Shown here piece by piece: positions 34,636-41,924 of a stretch of DNA of 64,000 nucleotides. The position numbers and the translations under genes are program-made. Location of the stretch: the NCBI GenBank assembly GCA_963706875.1, contig CAVPNW010000021.1:372001-436000 (forward strand), in the 5' to 3' direction. The stretch is from Prado023 sp963706875 (GTDB lineage Bacteria > Actinomycetota > Actinomycetes > S36-B12 > CAIYMF01). Within the stretch, counting starts at the first letter, position 1; each line of letters begins with the position of its first letter. The notes below the pieces were generated by a model, which saw nothing but the letters and a program-made list of their open reading frames with translations, made no database searches and had not been told where the DNA came from.

Positions 34636-35406
34636 TCAGGAGTCGGTGTCGGGGGCAGAGGCTCCCGAGTCGCGCGCGAGAGTCGCCCCGCCGGGGTCGC
34701 CCGCGCCCCCGAGGCCGGCGGCCGCCGCTGCCAGCCGCCGCTCCAACGCCGCCACCCGGGAGCTCAGCGCGGCCACCTCCGCTGGGGACCCGCCGCCAGC
34801 GGGCTGGGTCGCTGCGACGGCACCCGTTCCCGAGACCTGCTCGGCGCCTGCCGGTCTCCGGCCGCGGACGAACTTCAGGTACCCCAGCACCAGCGAGACC
34901 CCCAGCGCCGCCACCAGCACGAGGAACCGCGTGACCGAGTTCCCCGAGGCCAGCCCCCAGCCCACCCCGTAGAGCATGGTGAACAGTCCGCCGAGCAGGA
35001 TGCCGTTGCTCAGCACGAAGACGGAGTCACCGAGGGCCAGCGCAAGTCCCATGAGCATCGTGGCGATGACGATGAGGATCACGCTGGTGCTCATCCGCCA
35101 CTGGCTGGACCGCTCCTCCGCGACCCGCTGCAGCATCGTGACCTCGGCATCGATGGCCTTGATCTGGGCCTGCTCCGCGGCGGTCAGTTGCTCCCAGCTC
35201 CGGCACTGGCCGGTGTTGCAGCCGTCGATCGCGTACCGCTCGTCCTGGAGCGCCTGGATCTGCTCCTGCGTCTCCTCGCCCGGGTTCGGGTGGAACGTGT
35301 ACACCCCGACCCCGACCACCGCCGTGATCATCAGCCCGAGGAACACCGCGAAGATCGCCTGGAGCACCCCCCGGCCGATGTTGGGCGCCTGCGTCGTGCC
35401 GTCCAT
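34636..35406 (-). CDS. Hypothetical membrane protein with extracytoplasmic Cys pair and coiled-coil tail
   Basis: A 256-residue protein I do not recognise. Four hydrophobic helices are visible at about residues 18-38, 108-127, 131-151 and 159-178. Between the first two lies a charged, Gln-rich domain with CNTGQC near residue 64, which could form a disulfide outside the membrane. After the fourth helix come RGRRPAG, a Gly/Ala linker, a coiled coil (AEVAALSSRVAALERRLAA), and an acidic end. ATG 35406 is chosen because GGGAGG lies 5 bases upstream; a GTG two codons earlier is less well placed. A TAGCCT box (35424-35429) gives a very short leader. Confidence 0.8.
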   Translation of the reverse strand: MDGTTQAPNIGRGVLQAIFAVFLGLMITAVVGVGVYTFHPNPGEETQEQIQALQDERYAIDGCNTGQCRSWEQLTAAEQAQIKAIDAEVTMLQRVAEERSSQWRMSTSVILIVIATMLMGLALALGDSVFVLSNGILLGGLFTMLYGVGWGLASGNSVTRFLVLVAALGVSLVLGYLKFVRGRRPAGAEQVSGTGAVAATQPAGGGSPAEVAALSSRVAALERRLAAAAAGLGGAGDPGGATLARDSGASAPDTDS

Positions 35407-35423
35407 GGACACCTCCCGCGGGC

Positions 35424-35429
35424 AGGCTA
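35424..35429 (-). promoter_or_regulatory. -10 box for the membrane protein gene
   Basis: Minus-strand TAGCCT, 17 bases before ATG 35406. The leader is only about 11 bases but contains the ribosome-binding site. Confidence 0.45.
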
Positions 35430-35488
35430 CTCCGGCAGGGCTCTCCGATCGGGTTCGCTGGTCCGCCCGCGGGTCGTCGGCATTGCGC

Positions 35489-37183
35489 CTACGAGGTCAG
35501 CCGCGCGCGCACGTCGTCGGCCACGGCAGCCAGCCGCTCTCCGGCCACTGACCGGGCGGCGGCCACACCGTCGGCCCCCACGGGTGCCCGGACCTCGAGG
35601 TAGGCCTTGATCTTCGGCTCGGTCCCGCTGGGCCGGATGATCACCCGTGCCCCGTCGATGCCCTGTGCACCGCCGAGCATGTACTTCAGCCCGTCGGTCG
35701 GCGGCAGGTCCGCCGAGCCGGTCTCGAGGTCGATCGACTCGATCACGTACAGCCCACCGAACCCCGTCGGCGGCTGCGCGCGCAGCGAGGCCATGAGTGC
35801 GGGGATCGCCGACAGGTCGGTGAACCGCATTGAGACCTGGCTGGTCGCGTGCACCCCGTGCGCCGTCGCGAGTTCGTCGAGGACGTCCTGCACGCCCCGG
35901 CCCTCGGCCTTCAGCGCCGCGGCCATCTCGGTGACCAGCAGGCCGGCCGAGATCCCATCCTTGTCGCGCACGCCCGTCGGGTCCACGCAGTAGCCCAGGG
36001 CCTCCTCATAGCCGAACGCGAGGTCGTCGGCGGCCCGCGAGATCCACTTGAACCCGGTGAGGGTCTCGCGGAAGCCCAGTCCGGCATCGCGGGCGATCGC
36101 CCCGAGCAGCTGGGAGCTGACGATGGAGTTGGCGTAGGTGCCGGTCACCGGAGTGCCGGCGCGCACACCGCGCTGCAGGATCCACCAGCCGAGCAGGGCG
36201 CCGACCTCGTCGCCGGTGAGCATCCGGAACCCGCCGTCGGCAAGGGGGATCCCCACCGCGCAGCGATCGGCATCCGGGTCGTTGGCCAGCACCAGGTCCA
36301 CGTGCGCTCCGCCCGCGAGGTCCATGGCCAGGTCCATCGCCCCGGGCTCCTCCGGGTTCGGGAACGACACGGTCGGGAAGTCCGGGTCGGGCTCGTCCTG
36401 GGCGACGACCGCCAACGGCGCGGGGAACCCGGCGCCCGTGAGCGCTGCCTTCATCAGGGGGCTGCCGACACCGTGCATGGCCGTGTAGGCCACGGCGATG
36501 TCCCGCGCGCCGCCGGGCAGGGCCAGGCCGCAAACCCGGGCCAGGTAGCTGTCCACGACCCCCTCGTCGAGGATCCCGTACTCCTCGCTGCGGGCGATCC
36601 CGGACAGTGCCCCGACGGCCTCGATGCAGGCCGCGATCCCGGCGTCGGCCGGTGGCACGATCTGAGAGCCGTCGCCGAGGTAGACCTTGTAGCCGTTGTC
36701 CTGCGGCGGGTTGTGCGACGCCGTGACCACGACCCCGGCGGAGGCCCCGTAGGTCAGGATCGCACCGGCCAGCACCGGCGTGGGCAGGGGCCGTGGGCAG
36801 ACCAGGGCGCGGAACCCGGCACCGGCGAAGATCTCCGCGGTGTCGCGGGCGAAGACATCGGAGTTGTGGCGGGCGTCGAAGCCGATCACCACCGGGGTGC
36901 CGGCCTGCCCCTGGTCGAGCAGGTACTGGGCGAGCCCGGCCGCAGCCCGGGAGACCACGACCCGGTTCATCCGGTTCGGCCCGGGGCCGAGCTTGCCGCG
37001 CAGTCCCGCGGTGCCGAACTGCAGGGTCCCGGCGAAGGCGTCTGCGAGCTCGGCGGCGGCTTCTGGGTCCCCCGCCTCGGCGGCAGTGATGCGGTCGTTC
37101 AGCTCGGCGGACGTGGCCGCGTCGGGATCGGCGTCCGCCCACTGCGCGGCCCGCATCAGCAGGAGGTGGTCGATGGCGGTCAC
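35489..37183 (-). CDS. Phospho-sugar mutase (PmmB/pentose- or hexose-phosphate mutase)
   Basis: A 564-residue alpha-D-phosphohexomutase. The four family sites are present: FGTAGLRGKLGPGPNRMN, the phosphoserine loop VVVTASHNPPQDNGYKVY, the metal loop LANDPDADRCAVG, and the phosphate-binding RPSGTEPKIKAYLEV, plus the sugar loop GYEEALGYCVDPTGVRDKDG. The long form of about 560 residues next to purine nucleoside phosphorylase is usually annotated PmmB. In this position it may interconvert ribose-1- and ribose-5-phosphate, linking nucleoside breakdown to the pentose pathway. The start overlaps the punA stop by four bases. Confidence 0.92.
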   Translation of the reverse strand: MTAIDHLLLMRAAQWADADPDAATSAELNDRITAAEAGDPEAAAELADAFAGTLQFGTAGLRGKLGPGPNRMNRVVVSRAAAGLAQYLLDQGQAGTPVVIGFDARHNSDVFARDTAEIFAGAGFRALVCPRPLPTPVLAGAILTYGASAGVVVTASHNPPQDNGYKVYLGDGSQIVPPADAGIAACIEAVGALSGIARSEEYGILDEGVVDSYLARVCGLALPGGARDIAVAYTAMHGVGSPLMKAALTGAGFPAPLAVVAQDEPDPDFPTVSFPNPEEPGAMDLAMDLAGGAHVDLVLANDPDADRCAVGIPLADGGFRMLTGDEVGALLGWWILQRGVRAGTPVTGTYANSIVSSQLLGAIARDAGLGFRETLTGFKWISRAADDLAFGYEEALGYCVDPTGVRDKDGISAGLLVTEMAAALKAEGRGVQDVLDELATAHGVHATSQVSMRFTDLSAIPALMASLRAQPPTGFGGLYVIESIDLETGSADLPPTDGLKYMLGGAQGIDGARVIIRPSGTEPKIKAYLEVRAPVGADGVAAARSVAGERLAAVADDVRARLTS

Positions 37184-38001
37184 AGCTGGCCCACCACGGT
37201 CGCGAGCAGCCCACCCATGCGCTCGGCGGCCATCTTCCCGGCCTCGAGGACCTCCGCGTGGTTCAGCGCCTCCCCGGTCATCCCGGCGGCGAGGTTGGTC
37301 ACCAACGACAGTCCGAGGATCTCCATTCCGGCCTCACGGGCGGCAATCGCCTCAAGCGTGGTCGACATCCCGACGAGGTCCGCGCCGAGGACCCCGGCCA
37401 TCCGGACCTCCGCGGGGGTCTCGTACTGCGGGCCGCGGAACTGCAGGTACACGCCTTCGGCCAGCGTCGGGTCGATCTGCCTGCACAGCGCGCGCAGTCG
37501 CGCGGAGTAGAGGTCGGTCAGGTCGATGAAGGTGGCCCCGCGCAGGGGGGAGGCGCCGGTCATGTTGATGTGGTCGCTGATCAGGACCGGGGTTCCCGGC
37601 GTCCAGTCCGGGTTGAGCCCGCCGCACCCGTTGGTGAGCACGATCGTGCGGCAACCGGCGGCGGCAGCGGTGCGCACGCCGTGCACCACCGCTTCCACAC
37701 CTCGGCCCTCGTAGAAGTGCGTGCGCCCCAGGAAGACCAGTGCCCGCCCCCCAGAGGGTGTGGCGACGCTGCGGATCTTCCCGGCATGGCCCGCCACCGC
37801 CGGCGGGGCGAACCCGTGCAGGTCGGTGGACGGGAACTCGGCCAGCGTCTCGCCGAGCAGGTCGACGGCCGGCAGCCAGCCCGAGCCCAGGACCAGCGCC
37901 AGGTCGTGGGTCGGCGAGCCGGTGAGGTCCGCGAGTTCGGCCGCGGCCTGCGCGGCGGCGGCGGTGGGGTCATCGAGGGGCATGGGTGCACGTGTCGTCA
38001 T
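37180..38001 (-). CDS. punA: Purine nucleoside phosphorylase
   Basis: A 273-residue trimeric-type (PNP/MTAP) phosphorylase that splits purine nucleosides with phosphate to base and (deoxy)ribose-1-phosphate. Landmarks are LALVLGSGWLPAVD, RTHFYEGRG, the base site LTNGCGGLNPDWTPGTPVLISDHIN, LQFRGPQYETPAEVRM, and LGADLVGMSTTLEAIAARE, then LSLVTNLAAGM with the Asn of the purine site. The ATG at 38001 is 7 bases from a TAGCGT box. The product enters the phosphomutase encoded next. Confidence 0.95.
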   Translation of the reverse strand: MTTRAPMPLDDPTAAAAQAAAELADLTGSPTHDLALVLGSGWLPAVDLLGETLAEFPSTDLHGFAPPAVAGHAGKIRSVATPSGGRALVFLGRTHFYEGRGVEAVVHGVRTAAAAGCRTIVLTNGCGGLNPDWTPGTPVLISDHINMTGASPLRGATFIDLTDLYSARLRALCRQIDPTLAEGVYLQFRGPQYETPAEVRMAGVLGADLVGMSTTLEAIAAREAGMEILGLSLVTNLAAGMTGEALNHAEVLEAGKMAAERMGGLLATVVGQL

Positions 38002-38008
38002 GGCGGTG

Positions 38009-38014
38009 ACGCTA
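38009..38014 (-). promoter_or_regulatory. -10 box, leaderless punA promoter
   Basis: Minus-strand TAGCGT, 7 bases, then ATG at 38001. No ribosome-binding site is visible. Confidence 0.55.
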
Positions 38015-38165
38015 TCCCCCGCACACCCACCGGAGCAGCCCGAGCAGCGAACTCACCCTGATCGTGATCCCGTTGGCCTTGCGAGGCCCGGGGGCCCCTC
38101 ACGGCGCGGCGACGTTCATCACGTCGAACAAGCCGAACACCTCGAACACCCATCGGGTTGGCCCT

Positions 38166-38171
38166 TAGGGT
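38166..38171 (+). promoter_or_regulatory. -10 box, leaderless DinB-family promoter
   Basis: TAGGGT, 6 bases, then GTG at 38178. In the 176-base spacer with punA, the motif CGAACACC recurs (near 38138 and 38148) but no clear operator is seen. Confidence 0.55.
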
Positions 38172-38177
38172 GACGTC

Positions 38178-38774
38178 GTGTCTTCGTCTGAGTTTCCCTG
38201 GGAGCCACCGCTGGCTGGCGGCGAGGTCGAGCACCTCTTCGGTGCACTGGATCGGCTGCGCACGACGTTTCGGTGGAAGGCCGACGCTCTCGATGATCGC
38301 GGCCTGCGAACCACCGTCGGCGCCTCGACCCTGACGATGGGGGCGCTGCTCAAGCACCTGGCCTTCGTCGAGGCCTTCCACTCGAACCTCAAGCTTGCGG
38401 GGCGATCGCCGGGCCCGCCGTGGGAGACCGTGGACTGGGACGCGCACCCCGGTTGGGACTTCACGTCCGCCGCCGACGACTCCGCGGAGGCGCTCTACGC
38501 CCTGTACGACGATGCGGTCGCGGCCGCCCGCTCGGTCTTCGCGACCGCGGTGGCCGAGGGCGGACTGGATCAGCTGGTCCACGCCGCCGATGACGAGGGC
38601 CGGCACGCGAGCCTGCGCAGGCTGGTGTTCGACCTCGTTGAGGAGTACGGCCGGCACACAGGGCACGCCGACCTGCTGAGGGAGGCCGTCGACGGTCGGG
38701 TCGGCGAGGACCCGCCCGCGGGCTGGCGGCCCGAGTCCGGGACCTACCAGATGCCGGGGACCGGCACTCCATAG
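38178..38774 (+). CDS. DinB/DUF664 family protein
   Basis: A 198-residue four-helix-bundle protein. The three metal His positions of the family appear as LLKHLAFVEAFHSN (two candidates) and EYGRHTGHADLLREA. DUF664 members in actinobacteria include mycothiol-dependent S-transferases and isomerases, acting in detoxification; the substrate here is unknown. Length and layout are standard. The GTG start is supported by promoter spacing. It stands alone between punA and a small membrane protein gene. Confidence 0.87.
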   Translation: MSSSEFPWEPPLAGGEVEHLFGALDRLRTTFRWKADALDDRGLRTTVGASTLTMGALLKHLAFVEAFHSNLKLAGRSPGPPWETVDWDAHPGWDFTSAADDSAEALYALYDDAVAAARSVFATAVAEGGLDQLVHAADDEGRHASLRRLVFDLVEEYGRHTGHADLLREAVDGRVGEDPPAGWRPESGTYQMPGTGTP

Positions 38775-38818
38775 TCCCGTGCCAGGGCCGGCAGCGGCGC
38801 TGCCCCCGGCGGAACGGG

Positions 38819-38824
38819 TACGGT
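38819..38824 (+). promoter_or_regulatory. -10 box, leaderless small membrane protein promoter
   Basis: TACGGT, 6 bases, then GTG at 38831. No ribosome-binding site precedes it. Confidence 0.45.
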
Positions 38825-38830
38825 CGGCAG

Positions 38831-39256
38831 GTGGACGGGGACCCTGAAGAGCAGGCCGCGATCCGTGAGCCCCTGCTCACCGATCGACTGACCCGCGGGC
38901 AGCGGTTCTCCCTGGCGCTGGCGTGGTCGGTGTGCGTCGCAGCGGCATGGGCCCTCCTCATCTGGGCCACCCCGGACCTGGTCCAGTGGGACAACAGCGG
39001 CGAGGCGCAGTCAGCGCAGGTCCTGGCCCGATGGATGGTGTTCCTCGCCTGTCTGGTGCTCGCGGCAGCGGCGGTCGTGGCGGAACGGGTCATCGGCAGC
39101 CGGACCGGGGCGGTGTTTTCCGGAGTCGTGGCAGCTGCTGTCCTGATCATGACCTGGCTCCCCATCCCCTTCGGGGCCGTAGCCACAGCCCTCGTGGGCG
39201 GATACGTGCTTCTCGCGGGGGTCGTGGCTGTGATCGTGACCAGCCTGCGCACCTGA
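38831..39256 (+). CDS. Hypothetical four-helix membrane protein
   Basis: A 141-residue protein I cannot assign. Four hydrophobic segments lie near residues 27-47, 68-86, 91-110 and 114-136, with a charged N-terminus MDGDPEEQAAIREPLLTDRLTRG. No motifs are obvious. Codon use is like the neighbours. The 164-base spacer that follows holds GC-rich short palindromes (for example CCGGC/GCCGG around 39374-39395) but no gene. Confidence 0.75.
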   Translation: MDGDPEEQAAIREPLLTDRLTRGQRFSLALAWSVCVAAAWALLIWATPDLVQWDNSGEAQSAQVLARWMVFLACLVLAAAAVVAERVIGSRTGAVFSGVVAAAVLIMTWLPIPFGAVATALVGGYVLLAGVVAVIVTSLRT

Positions 39257-39420
39257 CCCCCGGACGAGGGCCCTCGCGGGCGTCGCGCTCGTGATGGTCA
39301 CGCTGGGCTGACCGACCCGACTGCTGGCAGCGAAGGGTCGACGTCTGCCGCGCCGGGCAGCCTCGCGGCCGGCCGGCGGGTGCCGGCCCGGCGGGCGATC
39401 GCCGGGGTGGTGGGACCACA

Positions 39421-40134
39421 ATGCCCCTCATGGCACTCACCCGTTCCGAACTGGCCCGCATGGTCGACCACACGCTGCTCAAGCCCGAGGCGACGCCCGA
39501 CGACGTCGCGGCCCTGTGCGCCGAGGCCAACGACCTGGGGGTGTTCTCGGTCTGCATCTCCCCCTCCTTCCTGCCGCTGTCCCGGGGGCTGCTGTCGCCG
39601 GAGATCGCCACGTGCACGGTGGTGGGCTTCCCCAGCGGCAAGCACCACGCCGACATCAAGGCCACCGAGGCTGCCCGGGCCGTGGCCGACGGGGCTGGGG
39701 AGGTCGACATGGTCGTCGACGTGGGTGCGATCAAGGCGGGGCTCTGGCGGATCACCGAGAAGGAGGTCATGGCCGTTCGCGCTGCAACCGACGGTGTCCT
39801 GCTCAAGGTCATCCTCGAGACTGCCGCGCTCACCGACGACGAGATCGTGCGCGCCTGCATCATCTGCCAGGAGGCGGGCGCAGACTTCGTGAAGACCTCG
39901 ACGGGCTTCCACCCGGCCGGGGGCGCCTCGGCCCATGCGATCTCGCTGATGGCCAACACGGTCGGTAGCACCCTGGGCGTCAAGGCCAGCGGCGGCGTGC
40001 GGACCGCAGCGGCGGCGCTGGAGATGGTTGCTGCCGGGGCCACCCGGCTGGGCCTGTCGGGCACCCGGGCGGTCCTCGACGGACTCGACGGCGCGCAGGC
40101 GGACCCGGCGGCTGCGGCAGGCGATGGGTACTGA
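39421..40134 (+). CDS. deoC: Deoxyribose-phosphate aldolase
   Basis: A 237-residue class I aldolase that splits 2-deoxyribose-5-phosphate to glyceraldehyde-3-phosphate and acetaldehyde. It has LARMVDHTLLKPEAT, VVGFPSGKH, and EVDMVVDVGAIKAG. The Schiff-base Lys is in GADFVKTSTGFHPAGGAS and the second Lys in GVKASGGVR. The start could be ATG 39421 or 39430; the family begins near LTRSELA. It forms part of the nucleoside catabolic region and overlaps the next gene by 11 bases. Confidence 0.95.
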   Translation: MPLMALTRSELARMVDHTLLKPEATPDDVAALCAEANDLGVFSVCISPSFLPLSRGLLSPEIATCTVVGFPSGKHHADIKATEAARAVADGAGEVDMVVDVGAIKAGLWRITEKEVMAVRAATDGVLLKVILETAALTDDEIVRACIICQEAGADFVKTSTGFHPAGGASAHAISLMANTVGSTLGVKASGGVRTAAAALEMVAAGATRLGLSGTRAVLDGLDGAQADPAAAAGDGY

Positions 40135-40747
40135 GGACCGGGCCGATCACCGACGCGTCATCCTGCTAGCCGGTCCCAGCGGCTCGGGGAAGTCCACGAT
40201 CGTGCGCTCCGTGGGGCTGCCGATGGTCTACCTCGATGACTTCTACAAGGCTGGAACGGACCCGACGCTCCCGCGGCACCCGGAGCTGGACATCGTCGAC
40301 TGGGACCACCCCGACAGCTGGGACCGCCAGGCGGCCCTCGAGGCGCTCGAGCGGCTCTGCCGCGAGGGGCGTGCCGAGGTCCCCGTGTACGACATCTCCG
40401 CCAATGGCCCCGTCGGGACCCACATCGTCGACGTGGGGAACCAGGCCTTCGTGGCCGAGGGGATCTTCGCCCCCGAGCTCGTCGCCGAGCTGGCCGAGCG
40501 GGGGCTGCTGCTCGACGCCATCGTCGTGCACCGCGACCGCTGGAAGAACCTCGTGCGCCGCGCGGCCCGGGACCTCAAGGACCGGCGCAAGCCGCCCGGG
40601 ACGATCCTGCGCCGGGGCATGCACCTCTACCGGGTGGAGCAGGTCGTGGTGGACCGTGCGACAGATGCGGGGTGTCGGCCGCTCGGAGCACGCGAGACCC
40701 GCCAGGCGCTGGCCCGGTGCCGCCCCTCGGCGCCCGGCCAGGGCTGA
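40124..40747 (+). CDS. P-loop uridine kinase-like protein
   Basis: A 207-residue kinase-like protein. Walker A is GPSGSGKST, followed by MVYLDDFYKAGTDPTLPRHPELDIVDWDHPDSWD, the DDFY/WDHP motifs of the uridine/phosphoribulokinase family. The lid region RDLKDRRKPPGTILRRG is Arg-rich as expected. It may phosphorylate uridine/cytidine or another small substrate; it is shorter than classical Udk. The ATG at 40124 lies within deoC. Position between deoC and add supports a salvage role. Confidence 0.8.
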   Translation: MGTEDRADHRRVILLAGPSGSGKSTIVRSVGLPMVYLDDFYKAGTDPTLPRHPELDIVDWDHPDSWDRQAALEALERLCREGRAEVPVYDISANGPVGTHIVDVGNQAFVAEGIFAPELVAELAERGLLLDAIVVHRDRWKNLVRRAARDLKDRRKPPGTILRRGMHLYRVEQVVVDRATDAGCRPLGARETRQALARCRPSAPGQG

Positions 40748-40777
40748 GGTGGTGGCCCGGCATCGGACGAGGGTCTG

Positions 40778-41879
40778 TCAGCCCATCATCATGTCGCTCA
40801 GCGCCATCGCGGCGTACCCGGGCTTGATCACCTCGTTGATGATCCGCAGGCGCTGGTCGAAGGGCAGGAACGAGGACTTCATCGCGTTGACGGTCAGCCA
40901 CTGCACGTCGGCCAGGCCGTAGCCGAAGGCCTCGGAGAGCAGGAGCATCTCCTTGCTCATCGTGGTGTGGGACATCAGCCGGTTGTCGGTGTTGACCGTG
41001 ACGCGGAAGCCCAGCGTGCGCAGCAGGCCGATGGGGTGCTCGGCGATGGACCGGGCGGCGCCGGTCTGCACGTTCGAGCTCGGGCACATCTCCAGCGGGA
41101 CGCGCCGGTCGCGGATGTACGAGGCGAGCCGGCCCAGATGCACCGAGCCGTCGGGCTCCTGGGTGATGTCGTCGATGATGTGCACCCCATGGCCGAGTCG
41201 CTCGGCGCCGCACCACTGGATCGCCTCCCAGATGCTCGGCAGCCCGAAGGCCTCACCGGCGTGGATCGTGAAGTGCGCGTTCTCCCGGCGCAGGTACTCG
41301 AACGCATCGAGGTGCCGGGTCGGGGGGTAGCCCTCCTCCGCGCCGGCGATGTCGAAGCCGACCACACCGGCATCGCGGTAGGTGACCACGCGCTGGGCGA
41401 TCTCGGTGCTGCGCGCTGCCGTGCGCATGGCAATGAGCAGGGCCCGCATCACGATCGGGCGGCCTGCATCCGCCGTGGCCTGCTCCCCCTCGGCGAAGCC
41501 GGCCAGCACGGCCTCGATGACCTCCTCGAGGGACAGCCCGCCGGCGATGTGCAGCTCCGGGGCGAAGCGCACCTCGGCGTAGACGACCCCGTCGGCTGCC
41601 AGGTCCTCAGCGCACTCGCGCGCCACCCGGCGCAGCGCATCGGCGGACTGCATCACGCCCGACCGTGTGCGCGAAGGTCTCCAGGTAGCGCACCAGCGAC
41701 CCCGAGTCGGCCGACTCCCGGAACCAACGGCCGAGCTCGGCTGGGTCAGTGGTCGGGAGGCCGGTGTAGCCGGACTCGGCCGCCAGCTCCACCACCGTCT
41801 GCGGGCGCAGGCCGCCGTCGAGGTGGTCGTGGAGCAGTACCTTCGGGGCGCGCTGGCAGGTCTCGAGATCCAGGGTCAT
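40778..41879 (-). CDS. add: Adenosine deaminase, with apparent single-base frameshift near 41658
   Basis: Would deaminate (deoxy)adenosine to inosine. The N-terminal part from ATG 41879 carries the zinc motif LLHDHLDGG (His17, His19), and runs to YLETFAHTVG. The remainder, in another frame, continues MQSADALRRVARECAEDL. It holds the catalytic HAGEAFG, the GHGVHI zinc His, and the TVNTDNRLMSHT metal Asp, ending MALSDMMMG. The join needs one base removed from the GGG run (plus strand CCC 41658-41660). As read, the upper frame stops after about 90 residues. All catalytic motifs survive, so a sequencing error in a short G run is likely, but a genuine lesion cannot be excluded. A TAGCCT box gives it its own leaderless promoter. 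Confidence 0.87.
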
Positions 41880-41886
41880 GACCGAC

Positions 41887-41892
41887 AGGCTA
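41887..41892 (-). promoter_or_regulatory. -10 box, leaderless add promoter
   Basis: Minus-strand TAGCCT, 7 bases, then ATG at 41879. It lies in the 45-base spacer after the transketolase stop, so add need not depend on the upstream operon. Confidence 0.55.
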
Positions 41893-41924
41893 TCGGCGCC
41901 GAGCGCGCGTCATCGAGTCGTGGG

